Of a stretch of DNA of 64,000 nucleotides, positions 1 to 7,114 are shown piece after piece (the stretch's first letter is position 1; each line of letters opens with the position of its first letter). A program made the translations under genes and the position numbers. The notes beneath the pieces were generated by a model that was given only the letters and a program-made list of their open reading frames with translations, searched no databases and was not told the origin of the DNA. This DNA is from Haloplanus sp. XH21 (GTDB lineage: Archaea > Halobacteriota > Halobacteria > Halobacteriales > Haloferacaceae): assembly GCF_023276355.1 (NCBI RefSeq), contig NZ_JALLPL010000001.1, positions 124,001-188,000 on the forward strand, written 5' to 3'.

Positions 1-218
1 ACCCACCGAGGGCAGGGAGATGCCACGTGGGAGATACCACGTCTCTCCGAGGCGTGCGATGCTACTGCGCGCCTTCGGGACCCGTCGGGTCCCGTAACGA
101 CCGAGAACGGATGGAACGGCGAATCCTCACCGGTGCAAGTCCGCCTCGTCAAGGTAGTCCGGACGCGGAGGTAGACGCTCAGCCGAATGCCGGGTCGAAC
201 AGAAGGGGGCTTACTCCT
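1..218 (+). ncRNA. rnpB: RNase P RNA, 3' part (5' end outside window)
   Basis: This is the catalytic RNA of RNase P, which trims the 5' leader of pre-tRNAs. No protein gene fits this stretch. It carries the hallmarks of the 3' half of archaeal RNase P RNA: a GGCGAATCCTC box near 120, GTGCAAGTCCGC near 134, GACGCTCAGCCGAATGCC near 174, and the conserved 3' signature AACAGAAGG-GGGCTTACTCC near 199-217. The 3' boundary is estimated from that last box, just before the convergent stop codon at 220. The 5' half lies left of the window, so length and P4 pairing cannot be checked here. I am confident of the family and less sure of the exact end. Confidence 0.88.
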
Positions 219-219
219 C

Positions 220-945
220 TCAGCCGCTTTTCCCGCCGAGCCACCGGTGTAGTGGATAGTCGGTTATCAGTTCATCGGCGCCCGTCGCGTCGGCGTCGGC
301 CGCCTGACGCCGCGTGCGGATGGTCCAGACGGCCACCGTTCGGCCGGCGTCGTGAGCGGCCTCGACCACCGCCTCGTCGACGGCCGACCGCGACAGGTGG
401 ACCGCACCGGCGTCGTACCAGTCAGCGAGTTCGGCAGCCGTCGCCGCGTCCCGAGACAGGGGCGCGAGCGGGACCGTGGAATCACGCTCCCGAACCGCCG
501 CGAGCGCCCCCTCACGGAACGAGGAGAGGCGAATCTCGCGGCCGTCGATGGCGTCGAGCACTCGGTCCACGAAGGGTTGCCAGCGCTCGCGGGGAGCGTC
601 GTCCCCCGCTGCCGGACGCTTGAGTTCGACGTTGAGCGGCGCGTCCGTGGCGTCGAGGAGGTCGTCGAAGGTCGGCACCGTCTCGCCGCTCTCCAGGACT
701 TCCGCGGCGGTCACCGTCTCGGGCGGCAGGTCCGCGACGGCGCCGTGGCCGTCGGTGATGCCGCGACTCCCGCTCTCGCCACCGAGTCGATGATCGTGAA
801 AGACGACCGGCGTGCCGTCCGCGCAGGCGACGACGTCGATTTCGACCATATCGGCGTCGGGAGCGGCGGCGTTGACAGCCCTGATCGTGTTCTCGGGGGT
901 GACGCCCGCGAATCCGCGGTGGGCGATGACCATCGGATCCGTCAT
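220..945 (-). CDS. Glycerophosphodiester phosphodiesterase (GDPD family)
   Basis: A 241-residue cytoplasmic enzyme expected to hydrolyse glycerophosphodiesters to glycerol-3-phosphate (or, in archaea, glycerol-1-phosphate) plus an alcohol. The N-terminus has the GDPD signature AHRGFAGVTPENT (His-Arg catalytic and metal-binding region), followed by MVEIDVVACADG and VVFHDH with the second catalytic His. NVELK and a C-terminal VAVWTIR / ELITDYP complete the TIM-barrel pattern. The start at 945 is chosen because its ATG overlaps the TGA of the upstream aminopeptidase (ATGA, 942-945), so the two are translationally coupled. A longer in-frame start at 972 would lie inside the upstream gene. The gene converges on RNase P RNA. 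Confidence 0.9.
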   Translation of the reverse strand: MTDPMVIAHRGFAGVTPENTIRAVNAAAPDADMVEIDVVACADGTPVVFHDHRLGGESGSRGITDGHGAVADLPPETVTAAEVLESGETVPTFDDLLDATDAPLNVELKRPAAGDDAPRERWQPFVDRVLDAIDGREIRLSSFREGALAAVRERDSTVPLAPLSRDAATAAELADWYDAGAVHLSRSAVDEAVVEAAHDAGRTVAVWTIRTRRQAADADATGADELITDYPLHRWLGGKSG

Positions 946-2042
946 CCGTCGGCGTCGAAACCGTCCTCCCACCGGAACGTGCCGTTTCGCTGGATCGTCT
1001 CGCCGTCGACCACGAGCCGCGACCCCTCGTCCATGCGCGTGATGAGGTCGACGTGGACGGCGCTGTCGTTGCCGGTGTCGCCCGCGGGGAGACAGGCGTC
1101 GTAGGCGCGGCCGAGCGCGAGGTGGACGGTTCCACCCATCTTCTCGTCGAAGAGCGTGTTGTCCGTCGCGCGGGTGATGCCGCGGTTCATCCCGACGCCG
1201 AGTTCGCCGAGACGGCGCGCGCCGTCGTCGGTGGCGAGGAGGTCCGCGAGAGCGTCTTCGCCCTCCGCGGCCGCGTGGTCGACCACCTCACCGTCCTCGA
1301 AGACGAGGCGGGCGTCGCGGACGCGCCGCCCTCGCACGGTGATGGGCACGTCGAAGGTCACTTCGCCCTGCGTCGCCGTCGGCGCGGTGAACACCTCGCC
1401 GCTCGGCAGGTTGTGTGAGTCGTAGGCGACGGAGGCGGCGCTGTTGACCGCGGTTCGGTTCGCGATGGACATGGTGAGGTCCGTCCCCTCGGCGACGAGC
1501 CGGACCTCGCTCCCGGCGTCGAGGATGTCCTTCAACTGCGCCATCTCGGCGGCGAGGGCCTCCCAGTCCCGGAGGACGGCGTCGTAGACGAAGTCGCGGT
1601 AGGCCTCGTAGGACATGCCGGCGGCCTGGGCGAGCGACCGGGTGGGGTGGACCGTCGACACCCAGTCGGTCGCCATGCGGGCCTCGCGTACGTCCTCCCG
1701 GGCCCGGGCGTGGGCGCTCTGGGTCTCGCCGGACACGTCGGCCGTGGCAGCGGTGTTGCGGCTGCCGCCGAGCGAGAGATAGACGTCGGCGCGGTCGTAG
1801 AGGGCACGTTCGGCGTCGGCGGGCGCAAAGTCGCCGTCGTGGGCGCGGAGATAGGCCCGGGTCACTTCGTCGGCGCCGTAGGTGGCGACGAGGTTCGCGC
1901 CGCGAGCGCCGAGTTCGGCCGCGACGGCGACGGCGAGGTCGTGGGCGCCCTCGGCGACGCGCACCACCACGTCGTCGCCGGATTCGACGCGGGCGCTCCA
2001 GTCCACGAGCGTCTCGGCGTGGGCGCGGATGCGGTCGTCCAT
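942..2042 (-). CDS. Aminopeptidase, M29 (thermophilic metalloaminopeptidase) family
   Basis: A 366-residue protein resembling the M29 aminopeptidases (AmpS / aminopeptidase T), two-metal exopeptidases that remove N-terminal residues in the cytoplasm. Visible family features are the N-terminal alpha/beta part (MDDRIRAHAETLVDWS), a central LVAEGTDLTMSI, the NLPSGEVFTAPT stretch carrying a metal-ligand Glu, and the C-terminal LGELGVGMNRGITR followed by DEKMGGTVHLALGRAY. The start at 2042 is the first ATG inside the conserved domain; an open frame continues antisense through the neighbouring gnd gene and is not coding. It heads an operon with the GDPD gene (4-nt overlap) and is divergent from gnd, with 81 nt between the starts. 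Substrate specificity is not predictable. Confidence 0.88.
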   Translation of the reverse strand: MDDRIRAHAETLVDWSARVESGDDVVVRVAEGAHDLAVAVAAELGARGANLVATYGADEVTRAYLRAHDGDFAPADAERALYDRADVYLSLGGSRNTAATADVSGETQSAHARAREDVREARMATDWVSTVHPTRSLAQAAGMSYEAYRDFVYDAVLRDWEALAAEMAQLKDILDAGSEVRLVAEGTDLTMSIANRTAVNSAASVAYDSHNLPSGEVFTAPTATQGEVTFDVPITVRGRRVRDARLVFEDGEVVDHAAAEGEDALADLLATDDGARRLGELGVGMNRGITRATDNTLFDEKMGGTVHLALGRAYDACLPAGDTGNDSAVHVDLITRMDEGSRLVVDGETIQRNGTFRWEDGFDADG

Positions 2043-2123
2043 GGCCGAGCGTCGGCGGCGACGGGCAAAAGCCACACGCCGGGAACCGCAACCACTACCT
2101 CCCGGCGCGCCGCAGGCCGGACC

Positions 2124-3017
2124 ATGCAACTGGGCGTCATCGGACTGGGGCGGATGGGGCAGATCGTCGTCGAACGAACGCTCGCGGCCGGCCACGACGT
2201 GGTCGCGTTCGACATCAGCGAGGAGGCGGTGGCGACGGCGGCCGACGCCGGCGCCGAACCGGCCGACTCGCTCGAAGATCTCTGTGACCGACTGGGCACC
2301 GAGAAACGCATCTGGCTGATGGTGCCCGCGGGCGACGCCGTCGACGCCGCGCTCGACGACCTGGCGCCGCATCTCGGCGAGGACGACATCGTGGTCGACG
2401 GCGGCAACTCCCATTTCGAGGACAGCGTCCGGCGGGCCCAAGACTGCGACGCCGCCTACCTCGACTGTGGGACGAGCGGCGGTCCCGCGGGCGCCGAACT
2501 GGGCTTCTCTCTCATGGTCGGCGGCCCCGAGGACGCCTACGAGGCGATGCGGCCCGTGTTCGACGCCGTCGCCACCGGGCCGGCGGGCCACGACCGGATG
2601 GGCGCCGCCGGCTCCGGCCACTACGTGAAGATGGTCCACAACGGCGTGGAGTACGCGCTGATGCAGGCCTACGGCGAGGGGTTCGAACTGCTCCACGAGG
2701 GGCGCTACGACCTCGATCTCGAAGCCGTCGCCCGGACCTGGAACAACGGCGCCGTCATCCGGTCGTGGCTGCTCGAACTCTGCGAGGAGGCGTTCCGCGA
2801 GGAAGGCAGCGACCTGGGCGACGTGGCGGATCACGTCTCCGGCGGGTCGACGGGTACGTGGACGGTTCAGGAAGCGCTGGAACTGGAAGTGCCGGTGCCG
2901 CTGATCCACGGCGCCCTCGCGGAGCGGTTCGCCTCGCGTCGCGACCGATTCTCGCGCCGACTGGCCAACCGCCTGCGCTACGGGTTCGGGCGTCACGAAG
3001 TCGTTCGGCGGGAGTGA
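2124..3017 (+). CDS. gndA: 6-phosphogluconate dehydrogenase, decarboxylating (short archaeal type)
   Basis: A 297-residue enzyme converting 6-phosphogluconate to ribulose-5-phosphate with NAD(P)+, the oxidative pentose phosphate step. The N-terminal Rossmann motif GLGRMG (residues 7-12) is followed by the substrate-binding CGTSGGPAGAELG and the catalytic region YVKMVHNGVEYALMQAYGE with the active-site Lys and Asn. The C-terminal GTWTVQEA resembles the short (about 300-residue) NAD-preferring homologues, not the 470-residue bacterial enzyme. The start at 2124 begins directly at the Rossmann strand; upstream in-frame sequence is antisense to the aminopeptidase gene. This route is a source of pentose phosphates and reducing equivalents in haloarchaea. 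Confidence 0.93.
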   Translation: MQLGVIGLGRMGQIVVERTLAAGHDVVAFDISEEAVATAADAGAEPADSLEDLCDRLGTEKRIWLMVPAGDAVDAALDDLAPHLGEDDIVVDGGNSHFEDSVRRAQDCDAAYLDCGTSGGPAGAELGFSLMVGGPEDAYEAMRPVFDAVATGPAGHDRMGAAGSGHYVKMVHNGVEYALMQAYGEGFELLHEGRYDLDLEAVARTWNNGAVIRSWLLELCEEAFREEGSDLGDVADHVSGGSTGTWTVQEALELEVPVPLIHGALAERFASRRDRFSRRLANRLRYGFGRHEVVRRE

Positions 3018-3098
3018 TCCGACCGCCGAGAGGGTGACGAACCGGCTCACGTGCCGGCAATCACAATCCCCTTAACCCCCACGTTCGTACCGCCGCGC

Positions 3099-3698
3099 AT
3101 GGTCGAGGTAAATCTGGTGGGGCTGAGCATCGGCGTGGCCCTGACGCTCACCGCCGTTGTGCTCCACCTGTCGAAGGGGACGGGATGGACGCCCACCACC
3201 GACATCTCACAGGAAGTGCTCGAGCGCCGAGCGGAGTCGGTGCCGGAGACGGACTTCCCGGAACCGATGAACCGGGCCATCGGCGCGGGCGGCGGTGGCG
3301 CCGTCGCGGCCGGTGCCGGCGGCGGCGAAGCGGAAGGCGCCGAACTCGAAGGCGGTGCGGCGGCCAGCGAGGAGGAAGGGCCGTGGACGCTCTCCGACGA
3401 CGAAGCAGACACCTTCGAGGTCGAATACGCCAAGGAGGGCGACACCATCGAAGTCGCCGAAAACGAGACGGTCCTCGAAGCCGGCGAGGACCAGGGCTGG
3501 GACCTGCCCTACGCCTGCCGGCAGGGCCAGTGTGTCTCGTGTGCCGGCCAGATCACCTCGGGCGGGAACGCCGAGGACTACGTCGTCCACAACGACCAGC
3601 AGATGCTCGACGACAACGAACTCGACGAGGGCTACACGCTGACCTGTGTGGCCTACCCGAGAGACGACTTCACCATCGAGACGGGCGAGGCGCCGTAG
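3099..3698 (+). CDS. Membrane-anchored [2Fe-2S] plant-type ferredoxin
   Basis: A 199-residue electron carrier. Residues about 3-24 (VNLVGLSIGVALTLTAVVLH) form a single N-terminal membrane anchor. A linker rich in Gly, Ala and Glu (about 65-105) leads into the ferredoxin domain, where ACRQGQCVSCAG gives the CxxxxCxxC cluster ligands and LTCVAYP gives the fourth Cys. The start at 3099 is preferred over an ATG at 3051 because a TATA-like CTTAA lies at 3071-3075, about 27 nt upstream, as expected for a leaderless transcript. The partner oxidoreductase is unknown. It converges on a DoxX-family membrane gene, with a structured repeat between them. Confidence 0.9.
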   Translation: MVEVNLVGLSIGVALTLTAVVLHLSKGTGWTPTTDISQEVLERRAESVPETDFPEPMNRAIGAGGGGAVAAGAGGGEAEGAELEGGAAASEEEGPWTLSDDEADTFEVEYAKEGDTIEVAENETVLEAGEDQGWDLPYACRQGQCVSCAGQITSGGNAEDYVVHNDQQMLDDNELDEGYTLTCVAYPRDDFTIETGEAP

Positions 3699-3775
3699 CG
3701 CGCCCGCGTCGACACTCGGCCAGTTCTTCGACGTATCGATCCGACAGCGGCAGTACCGGCGCCACGTCGTCAGAC

Positions 3776-3850
3776 GGACGGTTGTACGTTCCGGTGGGCC
3801 AACGATCCGTCTTGGCGACCCACCGTACTGACTCACACGAACTTGTATCA
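3776..3850 (-). repeat. Stop-codon-adjacent palindromic element, copy A
   Basis: An imperfect palindrome read on the minus strand, starting at the TGA of the DoxX gene that ends at 3848. It contains GAGTCAGTACGGTGGGTCGCC, then a short loop, then GGCCCACCGG. GTCAGTAC and the CGGTGGGTCGCCAAG-CGGATCG segment match copies at 47700 and 55917. The inner arms CGGTGGG and CCAA pair with CCCACCG and TTGG across 3792-3825. It lies in the 3' region of both convergent genes. It may act as a terminator or 3'-UTR structure, or be a short mobile palindrome; the sequence alone does not decide. Confidence 0.6.
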
Positions 3851-4951
3851 GTCGGCCGGCGTGGCCGTCTCCGACGCGTCCGAAGAGCGACGGCCGATTC
3901 GGTCACGGAGCGCGGGGATCACCGTCCGGTCGACGGCGAACGGGCCACTGCCCGTGATGAGCAGGGCGGACGTGAGGCCGAACAGCGTGATGTGAGCGAG
4001 CACGGGGTCGTCGGGAAGGCCGAACAGCGTCGTGGTGAGGATGATGAAACCCGCGCCGGCGGCGCTCCGGGTGAACGTCCCCGTGAGGATACACAGCCCC
4101 ACGACGAGTTCGCCGAGGCCCGCGCCGAACACCCACATCTCGGGGGCGACGGGCACCACGGCGGTCAGATCGTATTTGTCGACGACCTGGAGCGCGCGGC
4201 CGGGGGTGAGCCACTTCTCGACCAGGCCGAGATAGGCGAAGTTGAAGCCGAGAAAGAGGCGGATGAGCAGCGGCGCGACGCCTTTCTCGACGCCGAATCG
4301 GGTGAGGAGGTCGGCGGGCGTCGTCACGTCACGGAACCGGCTCATGATGGTGCCGTCAGTGACGACCAGCCGGCGGAGCAGGAGGTCGGCACTCGGCTGT
4401 CCGGGACCGAGGACGAGGATGCCGAGGAAGCCGGCGATGTATTCGGAACTGTGCAGGAGCGCCGGGAAATACGTCGCCAGGCCGACGAGATAGGCGACGA
4501 GGCCGGCGAGGGCGGCCAGTCGCGTCGCCAGCCCGAACAGGAGGAAGAAGGCGATGGTGACCTGGATCAGGCGTACCTCGACGGTGACGATGGGCGAGAA
4601 GTAGTAGCCGGCGAAGCCGGCGCCCATGAGCGGGAGGCCGGTCGCGAGCCGGAGGAGCCAGCCCAGATACGGCTGGTAGGAGCGGAGGGTGCGCCGCGTG
4701 ACCGTCACGTCCTCGATGTGGTCGCCGTAGCGGAGCCAGCCGAGGGCGGCGACGGTGACGCCGACGGCGCCGGCAACGAGCAGCGCGACGTTGAGCGGGT
4801 CCGAAAACACGGCCATCAGAAACTCGGTGACGCTCGACCCCGAGCCGTCGTCTTCGGTGACGTAGTCGACGTGTGCGGCCCCGGGACGCGACGCGAGCAG
4901 CACGACCGCGAACAGGCCGGTCGTGGCGCGGCGCAACCAGTCGGTGTGCAT
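3848..4951 (-). CDS. DoxX-family multi-pass membrane protein
   Basis: A 367-residue membrane protein with about eight to nine hydrophobic segments. An N-terminal signal-like segment (ATTGLFAVVLLASRPGAAH) is followed by a short extracellular stretch, then helices such as VALLVAGAVGVTVAALGWL, GLPLMGAGFAGYYFS and IAGFLGILVLGPGQPS. The second half (about 220-345) has the DoxX pattern RLFLGFNFAYLGLVEKW and GAGLGELVVGLCILTGTF. DoxX-type proteins are linked to quinone or thiosulfate redox chemistry in some species and unassigned in most. The start at 4951 sits 27 nt downstream of TTTTATGA (about 4975-4985), fitting a leaderless mRNA. A second, shorter DoxX gene lies directly upstream on the same strand. 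Confidence 0.75.
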   Translation of the reverse strand: MHTDWLRRATTGLFAVVLLASRPGAAHVDYVTEDDGSGSSVTEFLMAVFSDPLNVALLVAGAVGVTVAALGWLRYGDHIEDVTVTRRTLRSYQPYLGWLLRLATGLPLMGAGFAGYYFSPIVTVEVRLIQVTIAFFLLFGLATRLAALAGLVAYLVGLATYFPALLHSSEYIAGFLGILVLGPGQPSADLLLRRLVVTDGTIMSRFRDVTTPADLLTRFGVEKGVAPLLIRLFLGFNFAYLGLVEKWLTPGRALQVVDKYDLTAVVPVAPEMWVFGAGLGELVVGLCILTGTFTRSAAGAGFIILTTTLFGLPDDPVLAHITLFGLTSALLITGSGPFAVDRTVIPALRDRIGRRSSDASETATPAD

Positions 4952-5010
4952 TGGCCTAGCTATGCATCACGGCGATCATAAAAGCAAAGCCTCGGTGCGG
5001 CTGGAGCCGA

Positions 5011-5427
5011 TTACAGGCCGAGATTCGCCGCCAGCGGCCACGCCTGGCTGGCGAAGACGAGGAACGCAAGCGCGCCACCGAGGAGAGCGACGTTTTTCAG
5101 GAAGTTGTTGGTCTCGCCCTGTTTCTGATCCGGCGGTGCGTTCCAGAAGTCGTGCATCTTGGGCGTCGAGACGATGAGGAAGACGGCGATGGCGCCAGCC
5201 GCCACTGTCGGATAGACGCCGAGGATGATGCCGAGGCCGCCAGCGATGAGCAGACCGCCGGAGAAGGGGACCGCGAGCGACGCCGCAGGGACGCCTTTCG
5301 CGTCCGCGTAGCCGATCATGCTCTCCGCGTCCAGAAAGTGATTCAGGCCGGTGAATGCGAAAACGCCACCGAACAGCACGCGCGCGACGAGGAAGGCGGC
5401 GCCGGCGCCAGCAGTGTCGAAGACCAT
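5011..5427 (-). CDS. DoxX family membrane protein (short)
   Basis: A 138-residue four-helix membrane protein of the DoxX/SURF4 type. VARVLFGGVFAFTGLNHFLD is the conserved first helix with its Asn-His pair, followed by GYADAKGVPAASLAVPFSG, GGLLIAGGLGIILGVYP, a conserved KMHDFWN loop and a last helix ALLGGALAFLVFASQAW. The start codon overlaps the stop of a short leader frame (TGATG at 5425-5429). The gene is divergent from an HxlR-type regulator at 5642 and shares its promoter region, which holds a TGTTA-N10-TAACA palindrome, so regulation by that protein is likely. The quinone or redox role is inferred from family and context only. Confidence 0.85.
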   Translation of the reverse strand: MVFDTAGAGAAFLVARVLFGGVFAFTGLNHFLDAESMIGYADAKGVPAASLAVPFSGGLLIAGGLGIILGVYPTVAAGAIAVFLIVSTPKMHDFWNAPPDQKQGETNNFLKNVALLGGALAFLVFASQAWPLAANLGL

Positions 5428-5498
5428 CAGACCACCACCGTTGCCACAGCGGTCGTTGACAGCGATACATCGGACGACATCGTACTCAGTTCGGTCAT
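5427..5498 (-). CDS. Candidate 23-residue leader ORF ahead of doxX
   Basis: A short frame (MTELSTMSSDVSLSTTAVAT and three Val) starts 25-30 nt downstream of a strong TATA-like element (ACGTATATATCC read on the minus strand, near 5521-5532). That is exactly where a leaderless haloarchaeal mRNA would begin. It ends in TGA overlapping the doxX ATG (TGATG), so doxX could be reached by termination-reinitiation. This would explain why doxX itself lies about 100 nt from the promoter. No homologue is recognised and the length makes chance possible, so it may simply be 5' untranslated RNA. Confidence 0.35.
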   Translation of the reverse strand: MTELSTMSSDVSLSTTAVATVVV

Positions 5499-5565
5499 CG
5501 CATCGATGGTATGTGGCGCGCGGATATATACGTTATCTGCCAATTATGTTACCAGGTGACGACAG

Positions 5566-5585
5566 TGTTACCGGGAGAACTAACA
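5566..5585. promoter_or_regulatory. Palindromic operator candidate between doxX and hxlR
   Basis: The sequence TGTTACCGGGAGAACTAACA has perfect TGTTA / TAACA arms with a 10-nt spacer, the geometry expected for a dimeric winged-helix regulator. Related GTTACC half-sites recur at 5548-5553, 5567-5572 and 5590-5595. The site lies between the doxX TATA element and the HxlR-type regulator gene at 5642, so autoregulation plus control of doxX is a natural reading. Binding is inferred, not shown. Confidence 0.5.
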
Positions 5586-5641
5586 TTTCGTTACCTGATT
5601 CGGATCGGAACTGCTAACCAAACGGGAGTCCTGGTGTCGGT

Positions 5642-5989
5642 ATGACGACGCCAGCGAACGACGAGGCCGAGACGTGTTACGTCATCGACTCGCTCGAACA
5701 GATCGGTTCGCAGTGGCGACTGGCCGTCCTCCACGACCTACAGGGCGAGGAGAAACGGTTCAACGAACTCAAACGGTCGACGGGTGCGAGTTCGCGGACG
5801 CTCTCGCGAGTCGTCGACGACCTGCAGGAGATGGGCTTCGTCGACCGACGGATGGAGGAGGACGCCCCGGTGGCCACGTACTACTCGCTGACGGAGAAGG
5901 GGCAGTCGCTCTGCCCGGTGTTCGACGCCATCGGCGACTGGGCCCAGGAGTGGATGGACGACGATCGCGAACTCGAGGCGCCGGCCTAG
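5642..5989 (+). CDS. HxlR-family winged-helix transcriptional regulator
   Basis: A 115-residue DNA-binding protein of the HxlR/MarR-like family. It has the canonical flow C-x-V-IDSLEQIGSQWRLAVLHDL (helices 1-2), RFNELKRSTGASSRTLSRVVDDL (helix-turn-helix) and DRRMEEDAPVATYYSLTEKG (wing). Residue Cys12 sits where redox-sensing HxlR proteins such as HypR and YodB carry their reactive cysteine; a second Cys lies near residue 91. It is divergent from a DoxX membrane gene and likely controls it through the palindrome at 5566-5585. Its TAG stop shares the tetranucleotide CTAG (5986-5989) with the convergent downstream gene. Confidence 0.9.
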   Translation: MTTPANDEAETCYVIDSLEQIGSQWRLAVLHDLQGEEKRFNELKRSTGASSRTLSRVVDDLQEMGFVDRRMEEDAPVATYYSLTEKGQSLCPVFDAIGDWAQEWMDDDRELEAPA

Positions 5990-6330
5990 TCGCGGTCGAG
6001 CCAGACGAGAACCGGACCGGCGATCACCAGCATGACGCCGACGAGCGCCACGAGCGTCCAGACGCCGTCGAGCGAGACGGCGGTCTCGGCGGTCGTCTGC
6101 CGCGACCGGGCGATGGACGGATCGTTCAACAGCAACAGCGCCTTGTCCTGGGGCATCACGGCCGGGTAGGTGCGCTCCGGCGGCACGGAGAAAAAGCGGA
6201 TCAGATCGGGCGCGGTGCCGGCAGGGACCGAAAGCGACCGCCCATAGCCACCGACGATGACGGCGATCAGACCGAGGAGCGTGATGTCCATGCCCGACGG
6301 ACTGTCCCCGTCGATGAGGCGGGGTTCCAT
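5986..6330 (-). CDS. Small membrane protein, function unknown
   Basis: A 114-residue protein with two hydrophobic segments: ITLLGLIAVIVGGYG near the N-terminus and WTLVALVGVMLVIAGPVLVWL at the C-terminus. A soluble loop of about 55 residues between them would face one side of the membrane. No family is recognised. The start at 6330 (MEPRLIDGD) is favoured because GTATTTGTG on the minus strand lies about 25-30 nt upstream, giving a leaderless mRNA. An in-frame ATG at 6291 directly before the first helix is the alternative. It converges on the HxlR gene, their TAG stops meeting in one CTAG. Confidence 0.65.
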   Translation of the reverse strand: MEPRLIDGDSPSGMDITLLGLIAVIVGGYGRSLSVPAGTAPDLIRFFSVPPERTYPAVMPQDKALLLLNDPSIARSRQTTAETAVSLDGVWTLVALVGVMLVIAGPVLVWLDRD

Positions 6331-6436
6331 GCCGTGTGGTACGTGATCGAGACACAAATACGCTGCTGACGTTCATCGCGTCGAGCCACGATCACCCCAG
6401 CGGAGCGTTTATATCCGAATCGACGGAGACCCATCC

Positions 6437-6760
6437 ATGACTGCGCTCGTCGCCGTACTCGGTCTCCTCGTGTCACCGGCCCTCTCGGCGCTCGTGTACT
6501 GGGATGCTGCCCGACTCGGCCGCACCCGGTCGGCGTGTGTCGCGTGGGCCATCTGCGTCGGCGTCATCAGTTTCGCCGGATTTCTCGCCTCCGCCCTCGC
6601 CGGCGGGGCGCTCGCGCGAGTGTATCTCGTCTGGGTGAAGGGGGAACCGATCGTGACAGCCCCGCGCGAAATACTCGGCCTGTACGTCGCCGTCGGCCTG
6701 GCGACGAGCGTGCTCGCGCTGGCGCTCTACGGGATCGACCGCGGTCGCGCTCGGCGGTGA
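6437..6760 (+). CDS. Small three-helix membrane protein, function unknown
   Basis: A 107-residue protein made almost entirely of hydrophobic helices: ALVAVLGLLVSPALSALVYW, CVAWAICVGVISFAGFLASALAG and LYVAVGLATSVLALALYGI, ending in a basic tail (DRGRARR) that suggests a cytoplasmic C-terminus. A TATA-like GTTTATATCC near 6409 lies 27 nt before the ATG, so the mRNA is leaderless. The 70-nt gap to the divergent membrane gene at 6330 probably carries both promoters. I recognise no family. Confidence 0.7.
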   Translation: MTALVAVLGLLVSPALSALVYWDAARLGRTRSACVAWAICVGVISFAGFLASALAGGALARVYLVWVKGEPIVTAPREILGLYVAVGLATSVLALALYGIDRGRARR

Positions 6761-6832
6761 GTGGCGTCGCGAGCCTCGTACGGGAGACCGTCGGTTCCGG
6801 TCGTCGACGCCGGGAAACAGGGGGGATCGGCG

Positions 6833-6970
6833 TCAGTCGGGGTCGACGACCGCCTCGCAGGCGGGACACTCGGCGAACACGCCGGTTTCGTATTCGATGA
6901 GCGTCCACGCCGACGGAATCGACTCCCCACAGCGCGGACAGCAGCCGAGGGAGTCGGTCGTGGTGGTCAT
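6833..6970 (-). CDS. Small zinc-ribbon protein (45 aa)
   Basis: A 45-residue protein with two CPxC knuckles, CCPRCGES and CPACEAVVD, 20-odd residues apart. This is the layout of the small CPxCG-type zinc proteins common in haloarchaea, which are often regulators or adaptors. The start at 6970 (MTTTTDSLG) gives the compact domain; the frame stays open upstream to 7105 but that part is rich in Trp and Arg and does not look coding. AGGTG lies about 10 nt ahead of the start. It is divergent from hemE with about 145 nt between, and no specific partner is evident. Confidence 0.75.
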   Translation of the reverse strand: MTTTTDSLGCCPRCGESIPSAWTLIEYETGVFAECPACEAVVDPD

Positions 6971-7114
6971 CGGCACCTGGCAGTGGCAGCGCTCCACCGT
7001 CGGTCGTCCAGGGGTAAAAACAGTTGTCCAAATTACAACAACGGCTGCGGCGTCACGCCACCACAGACCGAATCGAATCCGAATACTTAGCCACCCGGAG
7101 TCCAATCACCCCCC

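Noticed and set aside
352-1104. Long plus-strand frames over the GDPD and aminopeptidase genes
   Set aside because: These are antisense frames kept open by high GC; they show no family features while the minus-strand proteins do.
942-3050. 702-residue frame extending the aminopeptidase N-terminally
   Set aside because: The first 330 codons run antisense to gnd, whose motifs are clear; the conserved aminopeptidase starts at 2042.
3185-4981. 598-residue plus-strand frame across ferredoxin and DoxX
   Set aside because: It has Arg/Gly-rich, low-complexity composition and is antisense to a clear membrane protein.
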